From assembly GCF_022921055.1 (NCBI RefSeq), contig NZ_CP095061.1:216001-280000 (forward strand): a stretch of 64,000 nt of DNA, in the 5' to 3' direction. The position numbers and the translations under genes are program-made. The stretch's first letter is position 1. Each line of letters starts with the position of its first letter. This document shows, piece after piece, positions 1-9,844 of the stretch. This stretch comes from Hymenobacter volaticus. Its GTDB lineage: Bacteria > Bacteroidota > Bacteroidia > Cytophagales > Hymenobacteraceae. The notes beneath the pieces are model-generated. The model did no database searches and was not told the origin of the DNA. It saw nothing but the letters and a program-made list of their open reading frames with translations.

Positions 1-347
1 CAAAGTTTTAACAGACATTTTCATGATCGAGGAAACAATAAATGGTGGTTGGGAAACTCGACTGTTAATCAGCATCTGGTAGAAAGGTAACCCAACAGTA
101 TTAGCGCATTTCAACAAAGCAAAAAGCTTGAGCAGCAACGCAACGGAAGGCTACCTCAAGCTATTTTAGTTGGTGCACGTGTAGCCTCCATGCAGTATGC
201 TAAGGCAGTGATTCTCTTCCACTATAAGGGAGAAGTTGCTGGCAGTTGCTGTACAGGCTGCGCCAGAGCTAGAGGCCTGAACTCAACTTTTCCTAACGGG
301 AGTAAGTATAGGAAAGCAAGCTCTCCCGCTCACTGACTTTTATCATC
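1..347. other. Leading non-coding stretch
   Basis: No reading frame with protein-like composition is visible on either strand. The segment is moderately AT-rich and probably holds the 3' end or flank of a gene outside the window plus the leader of the small gene that follows. No strong promoter or hairpin stood out. Confidence 0.4.
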
Positions 348-749
348 ATGGACTCCACTGCTTCTACCCCCCAGACGCCCGCCACACCCAATGTGCCGCT
401 CGACGTCACTGATCAGCAGAACACTGCTTTGCTCGAAGACACGCTCAATTTGCTCAATGCTGGCGTACCCGATCAGCGTGACCAACACGGCTTAGCTGAG
501 ATAGAGCGGTGGGAAGCAGTGCTACAAGCTTCTGAGCGGCCTGGCTTGGCCAAGATTATTCAGGAGCTTGCTACCCTGCGCGAACAACTAACGGCTCCTG
601 ACACAGAAACCCACGACCTAGCAGAAACCATAGCCACATTGGGCGCCGAAACAGCAAAAGTAGCCGACGATCCTAACGCCGATTATTCGGCGCCGCTTGG
701 CCACCTAAGCAAAGTGCTTATTAAGATGGGCTCTTCGCTCTCACGCTAA
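348..749 (+). CDS. Small acidic hypothetical protein
   Basis: This encodes a 133-residue soluble protein that I do not recognise. The first 25 residues are Thr/Pro/Ser-rich and probably disordered. The rest is predicted helical, rich in Leu, Glu and Ala, with a heptad-like stretch around residues 60-100. There is no signal peptide, membrane segment or cysteine. The ATG is the first start in the frame, and a strong intrinsic terminator lies 15 bases after the stop, so it is likely a monocistronic gene. Composition matches the neighbours. It could be a helical phasin-like or stress-associated protein, but that is a guess. Confidence 0.6.
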   Translation: MDSTASTPQTPATPNVPLDVTDQQNTALLEDTLNLLNAGVPDQRDQHGLAEIERWEAVLQASERPGLAKIIQELATLREQLTAPDTETHDLAETIATLGAETAKVADDPNADYSAPLGHLSKVLIKMGSSLSR

Positions 750-763
750 ACTACTTATCAAAA

Positions 764-796
764 AAAGCGCCCCGGCCAATCAGGTCGGGGCGCTTT
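764..796 (+). terminator. Intrinsic terminator after small hypothetical gene
   Basis: The stem gcgccccg/cggggcgc is extended by three A-T pairs, with an 11-base loop. The downstream arm runs into TTT, and an A run on the other side suggests it could also act on the minus strand. Confidence 0.8.
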
Positions 797-894
797 CGTT
801 TGTGACATCTTTGAAGCTGCCTTTTGGCTGTGGGCACAGCGGGGAGTTGTGTTGGAATCACGGGGTCAAGCTTTACTGTGCCTGAATAGTAGCC

Positions 895-902
895 TACCTT
901 TG
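895..902 (+). promoter_or_regulatory. Bacteroidota -7 element TAcctTTG
   Basis: The octamer tacctttg matches the Bacteroidota -7 consensus TAnnTTTG. A weak -33 (ctttac) sits about 20 bases upstream rather than a perfect TTG. It lies inside the longest version of the following frame, which argues for the internal ATG at 930 as the real start. Confidence 0.5.
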
Positions 903-929
903 CGGGCCCTTATTCTGGGTTGCCCGCCT

Positions 930-1958
930 ATGTCTGCTTCTTCTGCCCTCGACGATTTCACTTTCTACGACCCGTTCGACGGTATGCGCTTCGGGCCGGA
1001 ACAATGTTTTCTGTGTGGCACGCCAACTACGCCCGCCGACTTTGTACCCGTCTTCGCCAATTGGTTGATGAGTCGTTACAACTTGCACAGTCGGCAAATT
1101 AAGTTGCTCGACCTCAGCATTGTAACGTATCAGGATCTGCGCATTCCTTGCTGCCCGCGCTGCCGTACCAAGCACGTTGAGCCACTAGAAACACAAGTAG
1201 AAGCTGCTGCTGGTAAAGGTGTTGAAGCGCTAAGAAGCTTAGACGATAAGACCTTGTATTTGTGGTTAGGCAAGATGTTCTACGGGGTGCTCGTAAAGGA
1301 GCTACTGAACGAGCTCGAGCCGCTAGCAGTGCCGCAATATCCGCTCGCCGAAAATGCCCGAATGCTACGTCGGTTTCAGGCGTTTTTCCAGTGCTTTCAA
1401 GCATTGCGCGTACCCGTTGAGTTCGAGGACTTCACACCAGCTTCTATTTTCGTGCTAGAAGTTGATGCCACTCAAGACGATATGCCTTTTGAGTACGACG
1501 ACGACCTAAGTACTCTAGCCTTCAGCATCAAACTCGACAATGCAGTTATCACGGCCTGCCTCGTCGACAACGGTATCATCCAGCAAGCCATGCGCCGCGT
1601 GTATCAGGATGCCAACCGACCTCTGCATCCAGTGCAAGTAGCTGAGTTTAAAGCACGTGTTTACTACGCCGCCTACATTCTGAACGTAGTGCCCGATTAT
1701 TTCCCGCGTAGCCGCAAGCCCGGTGCAACCCATATAGAAATGGACACCCTAATCGACGACATCACCGGCGACATTTTCAACCCTTGGGAAAATGCAGCCT
1801 ACGGACAGTCGTTGTTGGAAATGTGGAAACGGTGGAATATTCCGCTGGCAGAGATCATGCAGGATCCTGAACAACCGCTTTCCTTCCTATACGAAGCGGA
1901 TGGGGAACCCCGGCAGCTTACGCGCTACCCAGAGGAAAACCAAGGAAACAAAAAATAA
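930..1958 (+). CDS. Hypothetical protein with CxxC...CCxxC cysteine cluster
   Basis: This is a 342-residue cytoplasmic protein of unknown function. The ATG at 930 was chosen over 849 because a promoter-like TAcctTTG lies between them. The N-terminus carries Cys26-x2-Cys29 and Cys74-Cys75-x2-Cys78, a likely zinc-binding pair of knuckles. The spacing, and the segment following the first pair (VPVFANWL), resemble HNH-type domains of the form CxxC...(E)HVFPxWL...CxxC, but the catalytic histidine is not in the expected place. If it is HNH-related it is probably degenerate and structural. The remaining 250 residues are acidic and helical and end in a Lys-rich tail. There is no signal peptide. Confidence 0.6.
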   Translation: MSASSALDDFTFYDPFDGMRFGPEQCFLCGTPTTPADFVPVFANWLMSRYNLHSRQIKLLDLSIVTYQDLRIPCCPRCRTKHVEPLETQVEAAAGKGVEALRSLDDKTLYLWLGKMFYGVLVKELLNELEPLAVPQYPLAENARMLRRFQAFFQCFQALRVPVEFEDFTPASIFVLEVDATQDDMPFEYDDDLSTLAFSIKLDNAVITACLVDNGIIQQAMRRVYQDANRPLHPVQVAEFKARVYYAAYILNVVPDYFPRSRKPGATHIEMDTLIDDITGDIFNPWENAAYGQSLLEMWKRWNIPLAEIMQDPEQPLSFLYEADGEPRQLTRYPEENQGNKK

Positions 1959-1979
1959 GAGGAGGGAGGCAAGTGGCGG

Positions 1980-2501
1980 CTAGCTAGCCTGCCATATTTG
2001 CTTGGGAGTAATCTTGCTTAGCTTGATTTTACTCCAGCGGCCTTCCAGGCCCGCTTTGCATTCCCGTTCATTTACCAGCACATCCACGCAATGGCGGTGG
2101 CGACGGTTCATCGTGTCATGAATGATGTAGTCACCATCGAGGGCCTCGGAGATGCCCCGGACTTGTACTGTCTCGCCGTAGCGGAAGGGGCCACCCCAGC
2201 CTTCTAGCAGGTCGCGAGACACGGCCAGCCAGCGGGTGCGGCTCGAATGGCGGGTTGGAATGATGGAACCGTCAGCGGTTTCCATCGGAGCGTCATCGGT
2301 TTGGCCTGGTTCAGGCCAGTAAGTAGTTGCCGTAACGGTATACGACAAAGTTTTGGGGAGCTTTTTAACAGCTGGTACGGGAACGGCAACCGCCACCGCA
2401 CGGGGGCTTAAACTAGCTACAGTGGAGGGAAGAGCTAGTGCAGGGGAAGAAATAGTACGAGGAGGGAAGAGGAAGGTAAGAAGGAATAGCGCAATAGACA
2501 T
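1980..2501 (-). CDS. Exported RlpA/3D-domain-like protein
   Basis: This 173-residue protein has an N-terminal signal peptide (hydrophobic residues 3-25). A low-complexity Ala/Val/Pro linker follows, then a C-terminal double-psi beta-barrel-like domain from about residue 50. Diagnostic pieces are the opening YTVTATTYWP, the central LAVSRDLL and the late DGDYIIHDTMNRRHRHCVDV, which match the layout of 3D/RlpA-type domains with their paired Asp residues and conserved His-x-x-D. Such domains bind or cleave peptidoglycan glycans. Here the final basic RRHRH and the single late cysteine pair are unusual. It probably acts at the cell wall. It converges with the preceding hypothetical gene with a gap of only 21 bases. 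Confidence 0.7.
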   Translation of the reverse strand: MSIALFLLTFLFPPRTISSPALALPSTVASLSPRAVAVAVPVPAVKKLPKTLSYTVTATTYWPEPGQTDDAPMETADGSIIPTRHSSRTRWLAVSRDLLEGWGGPFRYGETVQVRGISEALDGDYIIHDTMNRRHRHCVDVLVNERECKAGLEGRWSKIKLSKITPKQIWQAS

Positions 2502-2945
2502 GGCCTTTGGGTTCGTGTACTCTCACTTGGCCCGGAGAGGATGGACAGCCGGCCCGACTCGGCTTCAGGGATGGGCATAACTCCTTTCTAAAGGAAAAGG
2601 TTGCCCCATTTTTTATGTCAATGGCCAAAAGGCCGAAACAAGCGCATTAAACGAGAAATAAAGGTAATAATCGGATAAAAAGAATAATAGATAGGATTTA
2701 TCTATAGTTTACGCAGTTAGAGGGCCCAAAGATACGAGTATTTTCATGACGAACTGGCAACTGGGTTTAACCCTACCTGCCAATTAGTACGTTTCAGGCT
2801 CAACCTTGTGCCGAGCTTCGTAGTAAAGAAAGCAACTTCCTAAGGGTAGTTCTAGGCCAACCAGTGGGCATGTTGTAGGTCCAGAGCAACTAATAAAACC
2901 CGTCATACGAGACCGAATCTTTCATCCTATTATCCCGAAAACTTC
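2502..2945. other. Divergent intergenic region
   Basis: These 444 bases separate the RlpA-like gene (minus) from the royal-jelly-type lipoprotein gene (plus). The central part, 2620-2720, is markedly AT-rich and probably carries the two promoters, but I see no clear TTG/TAnnTTTG pair. Open frames here show no protein-like composition. Confidence 0.5.
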
Positions 2946-4154
2946 ATGAATAATTTCCAACCTAACTCTTTAGGTTTAGCCTTTCTCAAGCCGGTTGTGC
3001 TGCCAGCAAGCTTACTAGCTGCGCTGTTGGTTGGTGGTTGTTCCTCGCCCTCCAATACATCTAGTCAAGCTGGTGCCGCCACTGCCGCCGACTCTACAAC
3101 TGCAGCTGCACCCCAAGCACCTGCCAATTCACCGCTACAGGTGGTAGCTGCGTTTAGGGAACCGCAAATTGTAGGGGTTGCAGTACTGCCTGATGGGCGA
3201 GTATTTGGTGACTTTCCGCGTTGGGACAACAACCCCGTTAACCCGGTTGCTGAAATCAGTACAGATGGATCTGTGAAGCCTTATCCGGACGCCGCTTGGT
3301 GCACTTGGAATGAAACAGTGCGCAACGAACCTCAAAAACATTGGATCTGTCCGCAGAGCGTATACGCCGACAAAACCGGTATGCTGTGGGTACTTGATCC
3401 AGCCTCGCCCAACATCAAAGGCACTGTAGTTGGCGGCCCGAAACTGGTAAAGATTGATCCGAAGACCAATAAGGTGGCGCAGAACATCAGCTTTCCAGAA
3501 AGTGTAGCCGCTCGTAAGTCATATCTCAATGACGTCCGGATTGATACCGAGCGCAACTACGCGTATATCACAGAGTCGGGTATCGGGGCTTTAGTGGTAG
3601 TAGATCTAAAATCTGGCAAGGCGCGCAAGGTACTGGAGAAACACCCTTCTATGCTCGGCGACACCACGCTAAATATTAAAGCGGATGGGCATGAGATGAT
3701 AGACCCTACGGGCAAAAAGGCCCGCTTCAATGCCGATGGTATTGCGCTGAGCCAAGACTTTCAATACCTCTATTGGAAGCCACTGACTAGCTACAAACTA
3801 TATCGTATCAAAACAGAAGCTTTGCGCAACGCAGCACTTACTGACGCTCAACTTGCGCAGCAAATAGAGGACTTAGGAAAAGTGCCTGCTTGCGACGGTA
3901 TGGAGATTGATGCGCAGAATAACCTGTATATGACAGCGTTCGAAAACCACTCTCTTGTGCGTCGTACACCCGCTGGTAAAATTGAACCAGTAGTACAAGA
4001 CCCTCGTCTTGAGTGGCCTGATACTTTTGCTTTCGGGCCGGACGGAATGCTTTACGTTACCAACTCGGCCATTCACAAAACGGCTACTTGGAACAAAGGA
4101 ATTGGTCGGCAAGACCAGCCGTATCACATATTTAAAATGAAAATGACGCAATAG
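2946..4154 (+). CDS. Major royal jelly / yellow-family beta-propeller lipoprotein
   Basis: The N-terminus is a lipoprotein signal with lipobox LVGGC (Cys about residue 32), then a Ser/Ala/Thr-rich spacer. The mature part is a six-bladed beta-propeller of the major royal jelly protein (MRJP/yellow) type. Typical segments are the opening VAAFREPQIVGVAVLPDGRVF, then FPRWD, the Trp/Cys pair around WICPQSVYAD, DPKTNKV, YLNDVRID, YAYITESG and the late FGPDGMLYVTNS. Bacterial members are often annotated as SMP-30/gluconolactonase-like or L-dopachrome tautomerase-related proteins, and the substrate is unknown. It should face the periplasm or cell surface. It stands alone, followed by a very strong terminator. 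Confidence 0.85.
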   Translation: MNNFQPNSLGLAFLKPVVLPASLLAALLVGGCSSPSNTSSQAGAATAADSTTAAAPQAPANSPLQVVAAFREPQIVGVAVLPDGRVFGDFPRWDNNPVNPVAEISTDGSVKPYPDAAWCTWNETVRNEPQKHWICPQSVYADKTGMLWVLDPASPNIKGTVVGGPKLVKIDPKTNKVAQNISFPESVAARKSYLNDVRIDTERNYAYITESGIGALVVVDLKSGKARKVLEKHPSMLGDTTLNIKADGHEMIDPTGKKARFNADGIALSQDFQYLYWKPLTSYKLYRIKTEALRNAALTDAQLAQQIEDLGKVPACDGMEIDAQNNLYMTAFENHSLVRRTPAGKIEPVVQDPRLEWPDTFAFGPDGMLYVTNSAIHKTATWNKGIGRQDQPYHIFKMKMTQ

Positions 4155-4222
4155 GCAGGTTCTCATTGTCTTATAGGTTGGCTTGCTTGAAATTTGTAGC
4201 AATCCTTTGCAGCATTTATGGT

Positions 4223-4268
4223 AACAGAAAGCTCTTTCCTGCGTTCAGGAAAGAGCTTTCTGTTTTAT
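4223..4268 (+). terminator. Strong intrinsic terminator
   Basis: A 19-bp perfect stem (4223-4241 with 4246-4264) and a cgtt tetraloop are followed by TTTTATTT. It ends the MRJP-like gene. Confidence 0.9.
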
Positions 4269-4366
4269 TTTGAATAGATTGGTTTGCTTCTTTGTTGAGC
4301 CAGCAAGTCCGTATCAAAAGCAATGATTTGATAATGAGCTAAATTCGTGTACTCGAATATGGGTTT

Positions 4367-4395
4367 TTGCCTCATTAACAGACTTGTTATCTTTA
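4367..4395 (+). promoter_or_regulatory. sucA promoter, Bacteroidota type
   Basis: TTG at 4367-4369 is separated by 18 bases from TATCTTTA at 4388-4395, one mismatch from TAnnTTTG. Transcription would begin near 4402, leaving a leader of about 20 bases before the sucA ATG at 4421. Confidence 0.6.
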
Positions 4396-4420
4396 CCCCC
4401 GACCCAACAGCTCCCACCGC

Positions 4421-7272
4421 ATGGATGCATATTCTTATATCGCCAACGCCCACGGCGACTACATCGACCAACTCTACCAGACGTATAAGAACGACCCGGA
4501 AGCGGTTGACTTCGGCTGGCGGAAGTTTTTTGAGGGCTTTGATTTCTCCCAGCAGTACCCCGACGGCGATGTGCCGCAAGCCGTAGGCGAAGGGGTTCTC
4601 ACGCAGTCTGCTTCTACCAACGGCACTGAGCAGATCCGCTCCGTCGATACCGTTTCGGCCGACAAGGAAACGCAGGTGCGTAACCTGATTCACGCCTACC
4701 GGAGCCGTGGCCACTTGCGTGCTAACACCAACCCAGTGCGGAAGCGCAAGGACCGCAAAGCTCGCCTTGACTTAGCTGATTTCGGACTGAGTGAAGCGGA
4801 CCTGGATACGGTTTTCAAAAACGGCGAAGTACTAGGGCTAGGAGCCAACACCAAGCTGCGCGACATTGTAGCGGCGCTCGAGAAAGTGTACACGGGCACT
4901 ATTGGCTTCGAGTACATGTACATCCGCGACCCGCAGGTGCTCGACTGGTTCCGTGAGAAAGTAGAGAAAGACTCGCTTAACTTCAACCCGAGCATTGAAT
5001 ATAAAAAGCGCATCCTTAGCAAGCTGAACGAAGCGGTTGTATTCGAGAACTTCTTGCACACCAAGTTTTTGGGACAGAAGCGCTTTTCCTTGGAAGGGGC
5101 GAAACCACCATCCCAGCGCTTGATGCTATTATTCAGCGTGGCGCAGAGCTTGGCGTCGAAGAAGTGGTGATTGGCATGGCCCACCGGGGCCGTCTGAACG
5201 TGCTAGCCAACATCATGGGCAAAACCTACGAGCAGATCTTCTCGGAATTCGAGGGCACTGCCGTACCGGACTTAACCATGGGCGACGGCGACGTGAAGTA
5301 CCACATGGGCTATAGCAGCCAGGTGGATGCCGCAGGCCGGACAGTTAACCTCAAATTGGCTCCCAACCCTTCGCACCTCGAAGCGGTGAACCCGGTGGTG
5401 GAAGGTTTTGTGCGTGCTAAGCTAGACCACGGTTACGGCAACGACTACGATAAGATGCTGCCCATCCTTATCCACGGCGACGCAGCATTGGCTGGTCAGG
5501 GTATCGGCTTCGAAGTGACGCAGATGTCACAGCTGGAAGGCTATAAGACGGGCGGTACGGTACACTTTGTTATCAACAACCAAGTAGGATTCACCACCGA
5601 CTTCGAAGACGCCCGTTCGTCTATCTACAGCACCGACCTAGCCAAGATTATTGATGCGCCCGTGATACACGTCAACGGCGACGACCCGGAGGCGGTAGTT
5701 TTTGCAGTGCGTTTAGCTACCGAGTACCGCCAGCAGTTCCACGCCGATATCTTTATTGATATGGTGTGCTACCGTCGCCACGGTCACAACGAATCGGACG
5801 AGCCGAAGTTCACGCAGCCGACGCTCTACAACATCATCAGCAAGCACCAGAATCCGCGCGAGGTCTACAATACCACCCTCGTGCAGCGCGGCGACGTAGA
5901 TGCCGAACTGGCTGCGCATATGGACAAGGAGTTCCGTGAGACTCTCCAGGCGCGCCTGGATCTGGTGAAGCAGAAGCCTTTGCCTTACAATTATCAGGCT
6001 CTCGAAAATGAGTGGCGCAGCCTGCGCCGCAGCAAGCCCGAAGACTTCGACAAGTCGCCGGAGACGGGCATCAGTGAGGAAGTGGTAGCGAAAGTGGGTA
6101 AGGCCCTGACGACGCTACCTGAAGGCTTCCGCCCATTGAAGCAAATCGAAAAGCTCATTGAAGAGCGTAAGAAGATGTTCTTCGATACGCGGGTGCTCAA
6201 CTGGGCCGCTGGTGAGTTACTGGCCTACGGCTCGTTGCTGAATGAAAAGCACATTGTGCGCGTGAGCGGTCAAGACGTACAACGCGGTACGTTCTCGCAC
6301 CGTCATGCCGTTCTGCACGACGCCGAAACGTCGGCACCTTATAACTCGCTCAATAACATTGGTGAGGGCCAGGAGAAGCTAAACATCTACAACTCGCTGT
6401 TGAGCGAATATGGTGTGCTCGGCTTCGAGTTTGGCTATGCTATGGCTAACCCTACTGCTCTGGTAGTATGGGAAGCGCAGTTCGGTGACTTTGCCAACGG
6501 CGCGCAAACAATGATTGATCAGTTTGTGGTGTCATCGGAGAGCAAGTGGCAGCGGATGAACGGCTTAGTAATGTTGTTGCCCCACGGATACGAAGGCCAG
6601 GGCCCTGAGCACTCCAACGCCCGTCCTGAACGGTTCTTGCAATTAGCTGCTGAGAACAACATCGTGGTGGCTAACATGACCACACCGGCTAACTTCTTCC
6701 ACGCCTTGCGCCGTCAGTTGACGTGGGAATTCCGCAAGCCGCTGGTTGTAATGTCGCCGAAGTCGATGCTACGCCACCCGCTGTGCGTATCGCCGATAGA
6801 AGAGTTCACCAGCGGTGGTTTCCGGGAAGTGCTCGGCGACACATTCGCTGATGCTAAAAAAGTGAAACGCGTGCTGTTGTGCTCTGGTAAGGTGTATTTC
6901 GACTTACTAGAGGAACAGCATAACTCGGGCCGTACGGACGTAGCCATCGTGCGGATGGAGCAGTTGCACCCATTCCCGAAAAAGCAACTAGACGCGGAGC
7001 TAGCGAAATATCCGAAGGCGAAAGTGTACTGGGTACAAGAGGAGCCCGAAAACATGGGTTACTGGAATTACCTGTTGCGCTTCATGCGCCGCGAGCTGGA
7101 AGATGTTATTGCGCGCAAGCCATCGGCTTCGCCAGCTACGGGCTACAACAAAGTGCACATCAAGGAGCAAAAAGAACTGGTTGCTCGTGCCTTCGATAAG
7201 CCTAAAGAGGCGGTGGCCGACTCTACTATCAAAGAGACTGTAGCCGTAGCCGACAAAAGCCAAGACGCATAA
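4421..7272 (+). pseudogene. sucA: 2-oxoglutarate dehydrogenase E1, one-base frameshift
   Basis: This is the thiamine-diphosphate E1 component of the 2-oxoglutarate dehydrogenase complex, which decarboxylates 2-oxoglutarate in the TCA cycle and passes the succinyl group to the lipoyl domains of OdhB. The N-terminal part (frame from 4421) has the E2-binding start with YIDQLYQTYKNDP and runs to a premature stop at 5170. The second frame, open from before 5164, carries GMAHRGRLNVL, the ThDP motif HGDAALAGQG with INNQVGFTT, and the transketolase-like C-terminal half. Family alignment requires LEGGETTIPALDAIIQRG across the junction. The sequence has GGGG at 5096-5099 where five Gs restore the frame, giving about 950 residues, normal for SucA. 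This is a probable base-call error; if real, the enzyme would be inactive. Confidence 0.93.
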
Positions 7273-7279
7273 AAGGAGC

Positions 7280-7306
7280 GGTGCCCTAGCAACTGGTTAG
7301 GGCACC
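7280..7306 (+). terminator. Hairpin between sucA and odhB
   Basis: A 9-bp stem ggtgcccta/tagggcacc with a 9-base loop lies 8 bases after the sucA stop. No good U tract follows, so it may attenuate or stabilise rather than fully terminate, allowing readthrough into odhB. Confidence 0.5.
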
Positions 7307-7391
7307 TACTTCGCGTTGTTTGCTCTATCGAATTACAATTCAATGAACTGCTGGCTACTTGCTGGCATCACAACCCCTCAACATCCCACTC

Positions 7392-9116
7392 ATGGGTCTG
7401 GAAATCAAAATCCCCGCTGTTGGCGAGTCCATCACCGAAGTAACTATTGCCAAATGGCTGAAGCAGGACGGTGACTCAGTGAAGCGTGACGAAGTTATTG
7501 CCGAGCTGGAGTCAGACAAAGCAACGTTTGAGTTGCCTGCCGAAACGGATGGTATTCTGAAAATCCGCGTGGCGGAAGGGGAAACCATTGGCATAGGAAC
7601 CGTCATTGCGGATATTGGTGGTAACGGTGCGGCGTCCGACGGCGCAACAGCGGCTCCGGCCGCGCCAGCACAAGCAGCTCCGGCGGCACCCGCCAAGCCG
7701 GCTGCTGATCCGGTAAGCCAAGGCGAGGAAAATCCGCAGGCCAGCAACCAAAGCGGCTATGGTGGTTCACAATCTGGGTCAGCCGATACCCCAACGGCAG
7801 CTTCAGCTCCGGCAGCAGCTCCAACGCAGGCGGCTCCGGCTACTAGCACTGGTGGTGCAGCGGTAGAGATGAAGATTCCGGCCGTAGGCGAATCGATTAC
7901 GGAAGTAACCGTAGCGAAGTGGCTGAAAGCTGACGGCGCGCAAGTGCAGCGCGACGAAATCATTGCCGAGCTGGAATCAGACAAGGCAACTTTTGAACTG
8001 CCTGCTGAAGGCACCGGTACGTTGCGCCACGCTGCCAAAGAAGGCGAGACCATTGGTATTGGGGCAACTATTGCCCGCATTGAAGGTGGCAGCGGCGCTG
8101 CAGCTGCTTCCGCGGCTACTACGTCAGCACCAGCCGCTGCGCAAGCTGCTCCGGCAGCCGCTGCTGCACCGGCTACTTCAGCTACTACCAGCTACGCTAC
8201 TGGTACACCTTCACCGGCTGCTGGCAAAATCCTTGGTGAAAAAGGTGTTAATGCAGCTGACGTGCAGGGCACGGGCCGCGACGGTCGCATTACCAAAGAA
8301 GACGCTCAGAACGCGCAGGCTCGCCCCGCTGCTCCGGCCCCGGCGGCGGCTCCGGTAGCTTCCAGCCCTGCTCCAGCGGCCAAGCCAATAGAAGCTGCTC
8401 AGCCTGCTTCCGGCAACCGCAACCAGCGCCGCGAGCGGATGAGCAACCTGCGCAAGACGGTAGCCCGCCGCTTGGTGTCGGTGAAGAACGAGACGGCCAT
8501 GCTCACCACCTTCAACGAGGTGAACATGCAGCCCATTATGGACTTGCGCACCAAGTTCAAAGACAAGTTCAAGGAGAAAAACGGCGTGGGCTTAGGCTTT
8601 ATGTCGTTCTTCACGAAAGCTGTGTGCGTAGCCTTGAAGGAATTCCCTTCCGTGAACGCGCAGATTGATGGTACCGACATTGTGTTCAACGACTTCTGCG
8701 ACATCAGCATTGCCGTATCGGCTCCGAAAGGCTTGGTGGTGCCCGTGATTCGCAATGCAGAAGAACTGTCGTTTGATGGTATTGAGAAGGAAGTTGTACG
8801 TCTGGCTACCTTGGCCCGCGACAACAAGCTGACCATCGAGCAAATGACGGGCGGTACGTTCACCATCACCAACGGTGGCATATTCGGCTCGATGATGAGT
8901 ACGCCAATCATCAACGCGCCACAATCGGCCATTCTGGGTATGCACAACATCGTGCAGCGCCCCATTGCTGAAAACGGCCAAGTAGTAATCCGCCCAATGA
9001 TGTATCTGGCGCTAAGCTACGACCACCGTATTATCGATGGCCGCGAGTCAGTGTCGTTCTTGGTGCGTGTGAAAGAGTTGCTCGAAGACCCAACCCGCTT
9101 GCTGCTGGGTGTGTAG
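7392..9116 (+). CDS. odhB: Dihydrolipoyl succinyltransferase with two lipoyl domains
   Basis: This is the E2 core of the 2-oxoglutarate dehydrogenase complex, transferring succinyl groups to CoA. The start at 7392 ([13 protein letters not shown]) fits the family; the in-frame ATG at 7359 would add 11 non-conserved residues. Domains are lipoyl 1 (residues 1-77, lipoyl Lys43 in ESDKAT), an Ala/Pro linker, and lipoyl 2 (about 157-232, Lys198, almost identical to the first). A second long linker is followed by the E3-binding domain (about 275-312, [12 protein letters not shown]...[10 protein letters not shown]) and the catalytic domain from about 345, with the active-site SYDHRIIDG (His545, Asp549). 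Many SucB proteins have one lipoyl domain, so the duplication is notable. It lies 119 bases after sucA and a terminator follows. Confidence 0.95.
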   Translation: MGLEIKIPAVGESITEVTIAKWLKQDGDSVKRDEVIAELESDKATFELPAETDGILKIRVAEGETIGIGTVIADIGGNGAASDGATAAPAAPAQAAPAAPAKPAADPVSQGEENPQASNQSGYGGSQSGSADTPTAASAPAAAPTQAAPATSTGGAAVEMKIPAVGESITEVTVAKWLKADGAQVQRDEIIAELESDKATFELPAEGTGTLRHAAKEGETIGIGATIARIEGGSGAAAASAATTSAPAAAQAAPAAAAAPATSATTSYATGTPSPAAGKILGEKGVNAADVQGTGRDGRITKEDAQNAQARPAAPAPAAAPVASSPAPAAKPIEAAQPASGNRNQRRERMSNLRKTVARRLVSVKNETAMLTTFNEVNMQPIMDLRTKFKDKFKEKNGVGLGFMSFFTKAVCVALKEFPSVNAQIDGTDIVFNDFCDISIAVSAPKGLVVPVIRNAEELSFDGIEKEVVRLATLARDNKLTIEQMTGGTFTITNGGIFGSMMSTPIINAPQSAILGMHNIVQRPIAENGQVVIRPMMYLALSYDHRIIDGRESVSFLVRVKELLEDPTRLLLGV

Positions 9117-9141
9117 ATTTTCGCTTCAGCTTACAGCAAAC

Positions 9142-9178
9142 CAAAAGGGCTCCTTGCGCAATGCGAGGAGCCCTTTTG
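9142..9178 (+). terminator. Intrinsic terminator after odhB
   Basis: A 13-bp stem caaaagggctcct/aggagcccttttg is extended inward by three more pairs, with a five-base loop. The T-rich arm faces both directions, so it also serves the convergent globin gene. Confidence 0.88.
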
Positions 9179-9290
9179 CTTGTGGGAATTTGGAAAGGAA
9201 GGAGTTGTGGAGGCTGTTTTTTAGTGGCTGTCAACTACTATGGATTGACAACCGCTAAAACATGGAGTGGGTGGTGGACTATCGGTTCGT

Positions 9291-9680
9291 CTAATCGACG
9301 GGAAGTTCTCGCGAACGAAGGATGCCTAACCGAGTGGCCATTTGCTGAGCAACTCGTTTTGCTTCTTCTGCTTTCGTACCAGCAAAATGCTCTTCTACGG
9401 TCGTAGAGAATAATTGTAGCCAATGCTCTACGTGGGCGCCACTACGGGGCAGTACCACTTGCTCGGGTAGTGGGTCGCCGCCCGATTGGCCTTTTCCAAG
9501 CAACGTGTTGCTCCAGTAATGGTATTGGGTAGTGAGATAGTGTGGCCAGTGAATACGAGCTGCAGCTCCGAAGCTGGCACCTAGCAACGTATCATTGGTG
9601 GCCTTAAAACATAACGTATCCACCAGCGTCTTAATGTCGCCTTCGGTCTGAATGTCGCGCAGATTAGCAGAGGTCTTCAT
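9291..9680 (-). CDS. Group III truncated hemoglobin
   Basis: This 129-residue heme protein belongs to the 2-on-2 globin group III. Matching blocks are DIKTLVDTL...NDTLLGASF at the A/B/C helices, HWPHYLTTQYHYW in the E region, and GAHVEHWLQLFSTTVEEHFAG with the proximal His83 (F8). Members bind oxygen or NO, with roles in NO detoxification or microaerobic respiration. An oddity is at position B10, where the family usually has Tyr (LVDxFY): this protein aligns Cys24 (LVDTLCF), which would alter ligand hydrogen bonding. It is alone between odhB (convergent) and the glycoside hydrolase. No clear FNR box is seen upstream. Confidence 0.85.
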   Translation of the reverse strand: MKTSANLRDIQTEGDIKTLVDTLCFKATNDTLLGASFGAAARIHWPHYLTTQYHYWSNTLLGKGQSGGDPLPEQVVLPRSGAHVEHWLQLFSTTVEEHFAGTKAEEAKRVAQQMATRLGILRSRELPVD

Positions 9681-9844
9681 GGGCAGATAGGGATAAATTG
9701 GGATGCTAGATACGTAGCGAATTTACGCAGGTTGCCCTAGTTTCGCTAATAATTTTTTATTGAAATTTTACAATCCAATTCGATATGCCTTTTTGCCTTT
9801 TAAACGCATTAAGGTATTAGTATGTTAAAAAACATATTAAGCTA

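Noticed and set aside
2413..2628. Minus-strand 71-codon frame upstream of the RlpA-like gene
   Set aside because: It overlaps the RlpA signal-peptide region out of frame and ends in a low-complexity Ser/Tyr/Phe tail.
5096..5170. Programmed frameshift in sucA
   Set aside because: The site is a plain G run with no slippery heptamer or pseudoknot, and the same kind of loss occurs in many unrelated genes here.
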